Positions 26,802-34,962 are shown, counted from the stretch's first letter. The stretch: DNA of 64,000 bases from Shewanella atlantica (GCF_003966265.1 NZ_RXNV01000001.1:496001-560000); one strand, 5' to 3'. Notes: generated by a model from the letters alone, not told the origin. Program-made: numbers and translations.

Positions 26802-27716
26802 TTACTTCGCATATTCGACAGCAATTCCAGCCGCCAGTTTAGCATTATTAAACACAAGCTCGATGTTGGCTTTCAGGCTGGTGCCTTCTGTTTTCTCAGC
26901 AACCTTAGCCAGCAAGAATGGAGTCGACTCTTTACCCGATATCCCTTTGCTGTCCATCTCGGCAACGGCGTTGATGATCACCTCGTCGATCATGGCGCGA
27001 TCAAGCTGATACTCTTCCGGAATAGGGTTTGCAACGACAACGCCACCTTTTAACCCCATCTCCCACTTGGCTTTCATTGCTGTTGCGATCTGCTCGGCAT
27101 TGTCCAGTCTATAGTCGACACCAAACTCACTTTCACGGGTGTAGAAAGCAGGTAATGTATCGGTTTGATGGCCGATAACCGGAACGCCCTGAGTCTCTAA
27201 ATACTCCAGAGTCAGGCCAATATCCAAAATTGATTTAGCGCCGGCACAAACTACCGCCACATCGGTATTAGCTAACTCTTGAAGATCGGCCGAGATATCA
27301 AATGTCTGTTGTGCACCACGATGAACACCACCGATACCGCCTGTGGCGAATACTTTGATACCCGCCATCTGCGCCAAAATCATGGTCGAAGCCACTGTAG
27401 TCGCACCATCTACCTGCTTAGCGACAATAAAGGGGATATCGCGGCGACTGGTCTTGATTACATCTAACCCTGCCTTACCTAAATATTCGATCTCCTCATG
27501 GGTCATACCCACTTTCAATCGTCCCTTCAAGATAGCTATCGTCGCAGGGATCGCACCATTATCACGAATTATCTGCTCAACCTTGAGGGCCGTTTCTACG
27601 TTTTGCGGATAAGGCATTCCGTGTGAAATAATCGTAGATTCCAATGCAACAACTGGCTTTCCGGCTGCAATTGCCGCGGCGACTTCAGGATTAATATCTA
27701 GGTACTGCTCTAACAT
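26802..27716 (-). CDS. psuG: Pseudouridine-5'-phosphate glycosidase PsuG
   Basis: A 304-residue enzyme, the usual family length. It cleaves pseudouridine 5'-phosphate into uracil and ribose 5-phosphate with Mn2+. Family signatures: PVVALESTIISHGMPYPQN near residue 21, the conserved loop KTSRRDIPFIVA (about 89-100), ATGGIGGVHRGAQ (about 128), and VVVANPIPEEYQLD (about 220). Its ATG overlaps the psuK stop codon by 7 bp (ATGTTAG), and AAGGAG lies inside the end of psuK, so the two are translationally coupled. Together the pair degrades pseudouridine from RNA turnover. Confidence 0.97.
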   Translation of the reverse strand: MLEQYLDINPEVAAAIAAGKPVVALESTIISHGMPYPQNVETALKVEQIIRDNGAIPATIAILKGRLKVGMTHEEIEYLGKAGLDVIKTSRRDIPFIVAKQVDGATTVASTMILAQMAGIKVFATGGIGGVHRGAQQTFDISADLQELANTDVAVVCAGAKSILDIGLTLEYLETQGVPVIGHQTDTLPAFYTRESEFGVDYRLDNAEQIATAMKAKWEMGLKGGVVVANPIPEEYQLDRAMIDEVIINAVAEMDSKGISGKESTPFLLAKVAEKTEGTSLKANIELVFNNAKLAAGIAVEYAK

Positions 27717-28801
27717 GTTAACTCCTTGATAATTCGGTTTACTGAAATTTCTGACATATTTGGATTAATGGTCGCAAGATGTGACAGCGCCACTACTGCT
27801 GCGGCCATAGCAAATTTTGTTGAGTGCTCTATGCTCCACTCCTGTATCCAGCCATGAGCAAGGCCTGCGAGGAACGCATCACCGGCTCCGTTAGCATTAA
27901 CCATAGCGACAGGAATCGCTGGAATAAGGGCTTGAGCACCTTCATCACTGTAAAAGACGCCATCACTCCCCAGGCTGAGGAAGATGCGCTTAACCCCCTG
28001 GTTATGAAACCAGTTAGCTAAACCGGGTAGCTCACTATAATCTTCGATGACGATCCCAGAGAGCTGCTCAGCCTCTTTAAGATTGGGTTTTAACGTGTGC
28101 ACAGAACTTAAAAACGGTTTAATTTTCTTAGCCTTAACACAGGAGACGGTATCAACAAAGATGGGTCTGTCGGAGAAGTTATTGAGCAGATATTCCAATG
28201 ACTCTGCTGACAGGTTTGCATCCAGAATAATAAGATCTGCGCGTCTTAATAGTTCCTCCTTCTCTTTAAGTACCTCGACACTCAGACGGTCTAAGATTGC
28301 CATGTCATTAATGGCAACATGCATATCGCTGTCACCATCGAGCACTGAAAGATAGGTGGAAGTATTCACATCGTTGAGCTGCAAGCAGCCTTTCATATCG
28401 ATGCCGGCTTGTTGGCATTGACTAACAATCATCTGCCCATAAGTATCTTTACCTACGGCGCTGATTAGCCGGGTCTCGGAACCTAACCTTGCTAAATTCT
28501 CGGCGATATTACGCCCGACGCCGCCGGGGGAGCAGCTCACACTGCCTGGGTTTGAATCACCGACCTGCAATGAATTTAATGGACGACCGAGAATATCCAT
28601 ATTGGCCCCACCGATAACTACCGCATAGCGGGATTCGGCTAAGATATAACCTTTTCCCCGAATGACGCCTTTATTGGTGAGGTTCATGATATGCCCGGCA
28701 ACAGCGGAACGGCTTATGCCTAACTGATCGGCTAAGCTCTGTTGCGCGATAAGTGGGTCTTGTTTAAGTAGTGCCAGTATCTCTAGTTCGCGTTCTGTCA
28801 T
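27710..28801 (-). CDS. psuK: Pseudouridine kinase PsuK with N-terminal winged helix (PfkB family)
   Basis: A 363-residue protein. The start at 28801 (MTERELEILALLK) is preferred to the longer frame because upstream residues are unlike the family. Residues 1-55 form a winged helix (QQSLADQLGISRSAVAGHIMNL), then a PfkB sugar-kinase domain follows with SPGGVGRNIAENLARLG (substrate side) and the signature NANGAGDAFLAGLAHG, whose Asp is the catalytic base. It phosphorylates pseudouridine for PsuG. The fused DNA-binding domain suggests it also regulates its own operon; a perfect palindrome lies 22 bp upstream of the start. The E. coli PsuK (YeiC) lacks the HTH, but other PfkB proteins (YeiI) have one. 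Confidence 0.93.
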   Translation of the reverse strand: MTERELEILALLKQDPLIAQQSLADQLGISRSAVAGHIMNLTNKGVIRGKGYILAESRYAVVIGGANMDILGRPLNSLQVGDSNPGSVSCSPGGVGRNIAENLARLGSETRLISAVGKDTYGQMIVSQCQQAGIDMKGCLQLNDVNTSTYLSVLDGDSDMHVAINDMAILDRLSVEVLKEKEELLRRADLIILDANLSAESLEYLLNNFSDRPIFVDTVSCVKAKKIKPFLSSVHTLKPNLKEAEQLSGIVIEDYSELPGLANWFHNQGVKRIFLSLGSDGVFYSDEGAQALIPAIPVAMVNANGAGDAFLAGLAHGWIQEWSIEHSTKFAMAAAVVALSHLATINPNMSEISVNRIIKELTC

Positions 28802-28822
28802 CTTTATTATCCAGGTTACACG

Positions 28823-28842
28823 CCAAACAAACATTTGTTTGG
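28823..28842. promoter_or_regulatory. Candidate psuKG operator, 9-2-9 perfect palindrome
   Basis: CCAAACAAA-CA-TTTGTTTGG is perfect over 9-bp arms and lies 22-41 bp upstream of the psuK start. A second palindrome, AAACTTAAGTTT (28848-28859), follows closely. Both lie in the expected promoter, so they are good candidates for autoregulation by the PsuK winged helix or a separate repressor. Confidence 0.65.
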
Positions 28843-28983
28843 ATACCAAACTTAAGTTTAAGCTTAAAGCTAAAATATGCCCAATAAAGATAAACTTCAA
28901 GTAAAAAATGTAATTACCAGGTGAAAAATGTGAACCAGCAATGATTCAGCCAAAGCTAAACTAGCTCAATATCACGATAGATG

Positions 28984-29039
28984 AGTGGTAAGTGGTAAGT
29001 GGTAAGTGGTAAGTGGTAAGTAGGAAGTAGGAAGTGGGA
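28984..29039. repeat. Heptanucleotide tandem array E, hybrid of AGTGGTA and AGTAGGA units, 8 copies
   Basis: Five AGTGGTA units are followed in register by two AGTAGGA units and one AGTGGGA. AGTAGGA is array B's unit in another phase. The array thus joins two unit types without a register change. Confidence 0.95.
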
Positions 29040-29076
29040 GCACCAATAATGACAAGTCAAAGAGAGGAAAGATAAA

Positions 29077-29139
29077 TTTTAGGTTCTAAGTTCTAAGTTC
29101 TAAGTTTTAAGTTTTAAGTTCTAAGTTTTAAGTTCTAAG
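29077..29139. repeat. Heptanucleotide tandem array F, units TTCTAAG and TTTTAAG, 9 copies
   Basis: Nine contiguous 7-bp units; five are TTCTAAG and three TTTTAAG, interspersed, plus a first TTTTAGG. It lies between arrays E and G. Confidence 0.95.
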
Positions 29140-29164
29140 TTTGATGCTCAAAGCTCGCGAATCA

Positions 29165-29208
29165 TGCCCCTGACACATTCGCGGCTAAAGCCGCTCCTAC
29201 ATGGGGCA
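29165..29208. repeat. REP-like hairpin element
   Basis: The core ATTCGCGGCTAAAGCCGC (29177-29194) followed by TCCTACA forms a 6-bp hairpin (GCGGCT / AGCCGC). TGCCCC and GGGGCA add an outer 6-bp stem. The reverse complement reads TGTAGGAGCGGCTTTAGCC then GCGAA, the core of Pseudomonas REP sequences. It lies between arrays F and G. Confidence 0.7.
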
Positions 29209-29243
29209 CTATCACGCGTAGCTCATAAGTCGTAGCTAGTCGT

Positions 29244-29334
29244 TCGTAGCTCGTAACTCGTAACTCGTAGCTCGTAGCTCGTAACTCGTAACTCGTAACT
29301 CGTAGCTCGTAGCTCGTAGCTCGTAGCTCGTAGC
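29244..29334. repeat. Heptanucleotide tandem array G, units TCGTAGC and TCGTAAC, 13 copies
   Basis: Thirteen 7-bp units in mixed order, 8 TCGTAGC and 5 TCGTAAC, with imperfect leader copies from 29219. The unit is array A's in another phase. The array ends at the base before the yaiI stop codon (29335-29337). The gap 28901-29334 is otherwise without a gene. Confidence 0.95.
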
Positions 29335-29787
29335 TTAAAGCTTATGATATTTAGTAACGAAACGATCTAACTGATTACCAAAGGCTTGCTTTTCGCTTAC
29401 CCCTATCGCTGCAGGTCCTCCGGTTTGAACACCGCTGGCTCGCATGGTATCCATAAAATCCCGCATATTCAGAATAGATTTAATGTTCTGCACAGTATAG
29501 AGCTCACCACGGGGGTTTAAGGCGATTCCGCCTTTATCTATCACTTCCGATGCAAGAGGAATATCGGCGGTGATCACCAGATCTCCAACGTCGAGTCGCT
29601 TCACAATCTCATCATCGGCCACATCGAAACCTGAAGGAACCGTCACCATCTTGATAAAGCGAGATGGCGGGATACGCATGGAGTGGTTTGCCACTAAGGT
29701 GACCTCGACTTTCGCCCTATCGGCAACCCTGAATAAGATCTCTTTAATTACCCCAGGGCAAGCATCTGCGTCGACCCAAATCTTCAT
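29335..29787 (-). CDS. yaiI: UPF0178 (YaiI/YqxD, DUF188) family protein
   Basis: A 150-residue cytoplasmic protein of usual family length. The start [15 protein letters not shown] (29787) has GGAG 7 nt upstream. Family markers: [38 protein letters not shown]. The fold is NYN/PIN-like, and Asp residues in the first and third motifs suggest a nuclease-type active site. Function not established. The stop codon directly abuts array G. Confidence 0.95.
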   Translation of the reverse strand: MKIWVDADACPGVIKEILFRVADRAKVEVTLVANHSMRIPPSRFIKMVTVPSGFDVADDEIVKRLDVGDLVITADIPLASEVIDKGGIALNPRGELYTVQNIKSILNMRDFMDTMRASGVQTGGPAAIGVSEKQAFGNQLDRFVTKYHKL

Positions 29788-29844
29788 ACTTATCTCCAAA
29801 AAGCTAATTTTTATTACAGTAGCAAACTTACAGGCAAAAATGAC

Positions 29845-29879
29845 AAAGCCGCCGAAATCGGGTCGATAACGGCGGCTTT
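29845..29879 (-). terminator. Rho-independent terminator of the yjdM-like gene
   Basis: Stem AAAGCCGCCG / CGGCGGCTTT with a 15-nt loop. It lies 25 bp after the stop of the PhnA-like gene and 58 bp upstream of the yaiI start. Confidence 0.75.
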
Positions 29880-29903
29880 AACGTCAATCGAGTATTCGAG
29901 GGC

Positions 29904-30482
29904 TTACTCTTCGCTTGGCATAACCTTCTTAACGAAACAGGTCAGGATAACGATACGAGTACCGTTCACACGACCTTCGATGTGCTCTGGATTATTCGTC
30001 AAAGAGATGCCACGAACGGTAGTTCCACGCTTAGCGGTAAAGGTGGTGCCTTTAACATTAAGATCTTTAATGATAACGACGTTATCACCCGCCTCTAAGA
30101 TTGCGCCGTTGCTGTCTTTATGAGGTACAAAATCTTCATCGACCTCTTCGATTCCCGCTTCAGCCCATGCTTGCATATCTTCATCGAGATAAAGCATATC
30201 AAGCAGATCACGTGCCCATGCTTCAGCACTTATCTGCTTTAGCATGCGGTAAGCCATAACCTGAACGGCCGGCACCTGACTCCACATGCTGTCGTTGAGG
30301 CAACGCCAGTGGTTCATATCGATAGTTGCAGGGGTTTTGATCTGACCAGTACAAGTGTCACAAATCATGATACGCGCATCACCGTAGCCCTTAGACTCAG
30401 GCAGCTCAAAGGCAGCTAAGTTTGATTCACTACCGCACAATTCACACTTGCCACCACAGCGGCTTAATAGTTCTTTAGTCAT
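29904..30482 (-). CDS. PhnA domain protein (YjdM-like) with zinc ribbon
   Basis: A 192-residue protein, longer than E. coli YjdM (about 110 residues). The N-terminus has a zinc ribbon (CGGKCELCGSE and later CDTC), followed by a helical middle part (about 55-110). The C-terminal PhnA domain (about 120-190) has DSNGAILEAGDNVVIIKDLN, VKGTTFTAKRGTTVRGI and RVNGTRIVILT. The name PhnA derives from an early, mistaken link to phosphonate use, so no phosphonate role should be inferred. Ribosome site GAGAAAGAG is adjacent. Confidence 0.9.
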   Translation of the reverse strand: MTKELLSRCGGKCELCGSESNLAAFELPESKGYGDARIMICDTCTGQIKTPATIDMNHWRCLNDSMWSQVPAVQVMAYRMLKQISAEAWARDLLDMLYLDEDMQAWAEAGIEEVDEDFVPHKDSNGAILEAGDNVVIIKDLNVKGTTFTAKRGTTVRGISLTNNPEHIEGRVNGTRIVILTCFVKKVMPSEE

Positions 30483-30761
30483 CTCTTTCTCTTCAATCTA
30501 ACGGGTCTCAATAATGGGCGGCACTATAACATATTGGGCCGATTCACGACAGCCAGCCCAAGCAGGTAAGCCCTTGCTTCATGACACGTATCAAAGATTT
30601 GATCTCTTAACCACTCGTTATAAAGATTAACTTGGTGATTAGTTACCCACGAAGACAGCATCCGGAATAAGAGACGCGGGCCTGATTTCAGGCTTCACAT
30701 TGAATATTGACGACTTCGCTGCTACACCTAGAAGACAGCGAAGCATGCACAGGGAGGTCAT

Positions 30762-30938
30762 ATGCTTATTCTAACGAGAAAGACGAATACTTCAGTTATC
30801 ATAACCAATGTCTATGATGAAAATGGAAAGCCCTTAAAAGACATTGAGATCAATATCTACGCCGACAACCGAATCGGAATCGATGCCGACAGTTCGGTAG
30901 ATATCTATCGAAGTGAGATACTGCAACTCGGAGAGTAG
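30762..30938 (+). CDS. Divergent CsrA/RsmA-family RNA-binding protein
   Basis: A 58-residue gene, short enough to be missed by ORF-length limits. It begins MLILTRKTNTSVIITNVYDE, has the middle part EINIYADNRIGIDADSS, and ends VDIYRSEILQLGE. CsrA hallmarks are kept: the first strand MLILTR, the Arg-Ile-Gly-Ile motif (NRIGID for QVRIGV), and the C-terminal Arg in YRSEI, corresponding to the RNA-contacting Arg44. The middle region and helix differ from housekeeping CsrA, and the C-terminal helix is short. AGGGAGG lies 5 nt before the ATG. A 20-bp palindrome follows 3 bp after the stop. It probably binds GGA sites in mRNA leaders as a paralogue with altered targets. Confidence 0.88.
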   Translation: MLILTRKTNTSVIITNVYDENGKPLKDIEINIYADNRIGIDADSSVDIYRSEILQLGE

Positions 30939-30940
30939 TG

Positions 30941-30960
30941 CTCAGCCTGTACAGGCTGAG
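30941..30960 (+). terminator. Hairpin after the csrA-like gene
   Basis: CTCAGCCTGTACAGGCTGAG is a perfect 20-bp palindrome, folding as a 9-bp stem with a small loop, 2 bp after the stop codon. The weak T-tract (TTATC) makes it a probable, not certain, terminator. Confidence 0.6.
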
Positions 30961-31093
30961 TTATCAAACCAAACATTGAAAATCAAACTCTTGATATTTT
31001 TCTGGCAGATAAGATCCATAAACTAGTTATTGCTAAAAGGAACCTATGATAAATTACTAAAATGGGTGACACGCTCGTTTACAAGGATCAGTT

Positions 31094-31711
31094 ATGTCCG
31101 AGGACAAGAAGAAAATCTTAGTGCTGTTTGCACATCCTTCTCAGGAACGCTCAGAGGTCAACAAGCCACTTTTTACCGCCTGCCAACAACACGGCGATGT
31201 GACGGCCATCGATCTCTATCGGGAATACCCCACATTTCATATCGATATCGACAAAGAACAACAGAGGCTAATCGAACATGATGTGATTATCTTTCTGTTT
31301 CCTCTCTATTGGTATTCCACTCCTGCAATATTAAAACAGTGGCAAGATCTGGTGCTTGAATATGGTTTTGCCTACGGTGCCAACGGTCATGCTTTACAGG
31401 GGAAGACATTTCTGTGTGCCGTCACTGCCGGCGGCTCTGAGGCTGCCTACCAGAAAGAGGGCTATAACCATTTCAGTATCCGGGAACTGCTCCACCCTCT
31501 GGAACAAACAGCATCATTAACGGGGATGATCTATCTCGCCCCATTCGTACTGTTTAGCGCCAGAAGTGCGGTAGAAGAGGATCGTGTAAATGCTCATATC
31601 GAGAGTTTACGTCACCTTTTAACTGCACTGGCCAATGATACTTTAGATGTTGAAACGGCAAGCTCTTTGCCCGTATTAAACACCAATTTATCCAACTTAT
31701 TTAACGCTTAA
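31094..31711 (+). CDS. Kef-system ancillary NAD(P)H oxidoreductase (KefF/KefG type)
   Basis: A 205-residue flavodoxin-fold quinone reductase. The FMN-side motif ILVLFAHPSQERSEVNK, the conserved HIDIDKEQ region, FPLYWYSTPAILKQWQD and the later AVTAGGSEAAY are all typical of KefF/KefG. These proteins bind the cytosolic domain of KefC or KefB and are needed for full efflux activity. AAGGA lies upstream of the ATG. The channel gene begins 27 bp downstream. KefF and KefG cannot be separated with certainty here. Confidence 0.9.
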   Translation: MSEDKKKILVLFAHPSQERSEVNKPLFTACQQHGDVTAIDLYREYPTFHIDIDKEQQRLIEHDVIIFLFPLYWYSTPAILKQWQDLVLEYGFAYGANGHALQGKTFLCAVTAGGSEAAYQKEGYNHFSIRELLHPLEQTASLTGMIYLAPFVLFSARSAVEEDRVNAHIESLRHLLTALANDTLDVETASSLPVLNTNLSNLFNA

Positions 31712-31738
31712 TTGCAAGGTCTAGACTAAGGGAACCCA

Positions 31739-33661
31739 ATGACAGCTTATTTTATTCAAGCTTTTATCTACCTTTGCGCGGCAGTTATCGCGGTGCCTCT
31801 GGCCAAACGTTTTGGGTTAGGCTCTGTGCTGGGTTACCTGATGGCGGGAGTCGTTATCGGTCCGATCATCGGTCTGGTCGGCAGTGAAACAAATACCCTG
31901 CAACACTTTGCCGAATTTGGCGTGGTGATGATGCTATTCCTTGTGGGGCTGGAACTCGAGCCACGAATGCTCTGGGATATGCGTAATAAACTTATCGGCT
32001 TAGGCGGTCTGCAGATAGGGGGAACGACCGCGATCATCACCGCAGCGGGTATCTATTTTGGCTTAAGCTGGAGTATCGCACTAACCGTAGGCCTTATCTT
32101 CGCGCTGTCTTCTACCGCCATCGTGCTGCAGACCTTTAACGAGAAAGCCCTGTCCAAAACCGAAGGTGGGAAGAATGCCTTCTCGGTTCTCCTGTTTCAG
32201 GATATCGCCGTGATCCCTATGCTGGCGCTCATTCCATTATTGGCACTCCCCGAGTTAGTCGAACAGGCACAAGCCGCAGTTGGCCAAGCCGCGCAGCAAC
32301 ATGAAGAGCTCTCTTTGGTGGCCGGTTTGCCTGGATGGGCCTATGGGATAGTGGTCATGCTGGCCATCGCAGCCGTAGTTGTTGGTGGTCATTATCTCAG
32401 TCGCCCTCTATTTCGTTATGTCGCAAGTTCGGGCCTGAGGGAGATTTTCACCGCAACAGCTCTAATGTTGGTGATCGGTATCGCGGCATTAATGAGTCTG
32501 GTCGGTCTCTCGCCGGCCCTGGGAACATTTCTAGCCGGCGTGGTACTGGCTAACAGTGAATTTCGTCATGAACTCGAGTCCAATATCGAACCTTTTAAGG
32601 GGCTATTGCTGGGATTATTTTTTATCACTGTTGGTGCAGGCATCGACTTTGGGGTCTTAGCCAGTAATGTTGGGCCCGTGCTTGGGATCACTGCCGGGGT
32701 TATGCTGGTAAAAGCCTTGGTATTATTTGTATTAGCCCTCATATTCAGAATTAAAAACAGCGATCGCTGGTTGTTTGCCCTGAGCTTAGCTCAAGCCGGT
32801 GAGTTTGGTTTCGTACTACTCAGTTATACGGTGCAAAACCACGTTATCCCAACCGATCTGGCCCAAATACTCTCATTGGTCGTAGCCCTGTCTATGTTCC
32901 TAACACCAGGCCTGTTCATCTTCTTCGACAAGGTGATAGTGCCAAGGTTTGAACATTTTGAAAATGACCGCGAGGCCGATGAGATCACCGAAAATGGCAC
33001 TGTGATTATCGCGGGCATTGGCCGATTCGGCCAGATGGTAAATCGTTTCTTACGGGCTAATAAAATAGATACCGTAGTGCTGGATCATCAGATATCCCAA
33101 GTAGAGAACCTGAAAAAGATCAATGTTAAGAGCTTCTATGGTGATGCGACTCAACCCGACCTACTCCACACTGCCGGAATCGAAGACGCCACCATGCTGG
33201 TCATCGCCATCGACAACAATGAACGCGCTGTAGAGCTGACAAAATATGTAAAACACACCTATCCTAAGGTGAAGGTTTTTGCCCGGGCGTTCGATAGAGG
33301 GCATCACTTCGAACTTAAACATGCCGGCGCAGACTTTATCATCAGTGAAACCTACCATTCAGCCTTAGAGCTTGGCAAAGAGGCCTTGATCTCCCTCGGG
33401 GTACATCCATTTAAGGCCGAGCAGAAGAAGGCCACGCTGCGAGAACTGGAACTTTGTTATAAAGATTCACTGTTTGAGTCCTGGAAGAAGAAGACTGAAG
33501 ACAGCAAATACAGCGCTCACTTCAGAGAGTTGTTTATCGAACTTGAGACCGCCATAGCGAAAGCGATGAAGAGTGATCACTTCGATGAACAGGCAAGAGT
33601 CGAGCGAGGCTGGACGCCACCACCTAAAGACTATGAAAAGAGGATGAACAGGGACGAATAA
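31739..33661 (+). CDS. kefB: Glutathione-gated K+/H+ efflux antiporter (KefB/KefC)
   Basis: A 640-residue CPA2 antiporter with about twelve transmembrane segments (residues 1-400). It contains ALSSTAIVLQ, the Q-D pair of LFQDIAVIPML, and GVVLANSEFRHELE. A KTN/RCK domain (about 420-535) follows with the nucleotide motif GIGRFGQMVNRFL. SALELGKEALISLGVHPF in the C-terminal part resembles KefB more than KefC, so kefB is the tentative symbol. It acidifies the cytoplasm when glutathione adducts form, protecting against electrophiles, while free GSH keeps it closed. gshA is elsewhere in this window. The ancillary oxidoreductase is upstream. Confidence 0.93.
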   Translation: MTAYFIQAFIYLCAAVIAVPLAKRFGLGSVLGYLMAGVVIGPIIGLVGSETNTLQHFAEFGVVMMLFLVGLELEPRMLWDMRNKLIGLGGLQIGGTTAIITAAGIYFGLSWSIALTVGLIFALSSTAIVLQTFNEKALSKTEGGKNAFSVLLFQDIAVIPMLALIPLLALPELVEQAQAAVGQAAQQHEELSLVAGLPGWAYGIVVMLAIAAVVVGGHYLSRPLFRYVASSGLREIFTATALMLVIGIAALMSLVGLSPALGTFLAGVVLANSEFRHELESNIEPFKGLLLGLFFITVGAGIDFGVLASNVGPVLGITAGVMLVKALVLFVLALIFRIKNSDRWLFALSLAQAGEFGFVLLSYTVQNHVIPTDLAQILSLVVALSMFLTPGLFIFFDKVIVPRFEHFENDREADEITENGTVIIAGIGRFGQMVNRFLRANKIDTVVLDHQISQVENLKKINVKSFYGDATQPDLLHTAGIEDATMLVIAIDNNERAVELTKYVKHTYPKVKVFARAFDRGHHFELKHAGADFIISETYHSALELGKEALISLGVHPFKAEQKKATLRELELCYKDSLFESWKKKTEDSKYSAHFRELFIELETAIAKAMKSDHFDEQARVERGWTPPPKDYEKRMNRDE

Positions 33662-33707
33662 TACCAATAGAACTATTGGGCTAGTGTTTGGCCATTATTT
33701 CTTCCAT

Positions 33708-33738
33708 AAAAAAACCACCGAACAACCGGTGGTTTTTT
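33708..33738. terminator. Bidirectional terminator between kefB and hpf
   Basis: Stem ACCACCG / CGGTGGT with a 6-nt loop, flanked by A and T tracts on both sides. It serves both convergent genes. An additional small palindrome CCAATAG-AA-CTATTGG lies just after the kefB stop (33664-33679). Confidence 0.9.
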
Positions 33739-33801
33739 AACGTTTACATCAAGAGTTTATTAGCTTCTCAGCCTTGGCGGCGAGAAACTAATCTCATCAG
33801 T

Positions 33802-34158
33802 TTAGACAAGTTTCATCTCTTGAACTATTTCATGAGCGATTTCGGGAGTCGTACTCACCGGCTTCTCATGAAGATCGGCTTTTAACTGACCTTTTCTGTG
33901 CTTAAGCGCTGCGTCAAGCTTCTTAGCCGCAGTCGCAATAGCCGGATACATCACACCATTGGTGCCCGATGCTGAAATTCGGCTACCTTCATAATTAGTA
34001 CGCAGCTCAACCTGAAACTCGCCATGCTCCTTAGAAATGATGACATCTAACGAGATTAACGTTGGGAAGTGAGTGGCGATTTTGGAAAACTTTTCGTTCA
34101 CATGCTCTTTGATTGAATCGGTAACATCGACGTGGTGACCAGAAAGATTTATTTTCAT
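33802..34158 (-). CDS. hpf: Ribosome hibernation promoting factor, short HPF/YfiA type
   Basis: A 118-residue protein of the HPF/RaiA family: MKINLSGHHVDVTDSIKEHV, DVIISKEHGEFQVEL, and the basic C-terminal part KKLDAALKHRKGQLKADLH. It binds the 30S decoding centre in stationary phase and promotes inactive 100S or 70S particles. The length is that of short HPF, without the long C-terminal domain. AAGGAAAA is 7 nt before the ATG. It is not next to rpoN or ptsN here, unlike the common enterobacterial order. Confidence 0.95.
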   Translation of the reverse strand: MKINLSGHHVDVTDSIKEHVNEKFSKIATHFPTLISLDVIISKEHGEFQVELRTNYEGSRISASGTNGVMYPAIATAAKKLDAALKHRKGQLKADLHEKPVSTTPEIAHEIVQEMKLV

Positions 34159-34962
34159 AGGTTTTCCTTTTAAGAATTACTTCAATAATAGAACTTGGGG
34201 CTGGCGGTTGAAAACACAAGGGGGCAAGTAAAATATTTTTACATTACTAATTTTGCCCTACATTTTTATCGGTATTTTCTACTCAACCAGACTTATACCA
34301 GCTCTGTATCCATTCTAACTATTACAAATACTCTTGAACTAACCAACACCAGTTCCCCACACTGGATCCTCAATAAGTACTTTCAAACTAGTTGTATTAA
34401 TATGTACTCCTCATATTTCATAAAAGCAAGTAACGGCTATATTCAATGTCCAAAATTAAGACAAAACTAAGATAATCGTTATAAAAAGCATCAAATTGAT
34501 GCTTTTTCATTACTCAAATAACCAATAAGAGGGTGATCTAAGCATATGCTAAAAAACCGATCCTTGAAGCCTAAGTGCTTCGTATATCGACTCCCCATTC
34601 AGGTAAAGCCCAATATGCTTCACTAATACGCCTGTAAACAGATCGAATAACCAAGCTCAACATTTTGCTTAACCACTTGAGATAGCTCTAAATCCAACCA
34701 CTTCGACTCACTCAATTAAAAAATCCGACTCATTGCCTTTTTTTGAGAGCCAACACTCATAGTGACAATCTTTACAAATTAAATGAGAATGAAAACGGTT
34801 ATCATCCGCATGTTATTCAGGTAGAATCACAACAGTTTTTGCTAGATCTACACAGGCACCAACCTTTCCATCAGGAACAAACCTTTCCACTAGGAATAAA
34901 CCATTGTGGTATTACCAAACTTAAACTGGCGAGCATTTATCCGCTCGCAACCTATCAATATC
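34159..34962. other. Divergent intergenic region with orphan terminator and Fur-like site
   Basis: Between hpf and the DUF3649 gene no convincing protein frame is seen. It holds the orphan terminator at 34483. It also has an AT-rich imperfect match to a Fur box at 34782-34806 (AATGAGAATG ... GGTTATCAT), which would suit iron regulation of the downstream operon. A second weak candidate is GATAATCGTTAT near 34471. Confidence 0.4.
34483..34507. terminator. Strong orphan hairpin with A and T tracts
   Basis: AAAAAGCATCA-AAT-TGATGCTTTTT is an 11-bp perfect stem with T-rich exits on both strands. No protein gene ends within 300 bp on either side (hpf starts at 34158 in the other direction; the next gene starts at 34963). 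It may end a small RNA or isolate the DUF3649 promoter. Confidence 0.7.

Noticed and set aside
7106..29334. Heptamer arrays as CRISPR arrays
   Set aside because: The units are 7 bp and contiguous, with no unique spacers between repeats, and no cas genes are in the window.
34195..34470. 91-residue ORF upstream of the orphan terminator
   Set aside because: Composition unlike protein, no ribosome site; more likely untranslated sequence.
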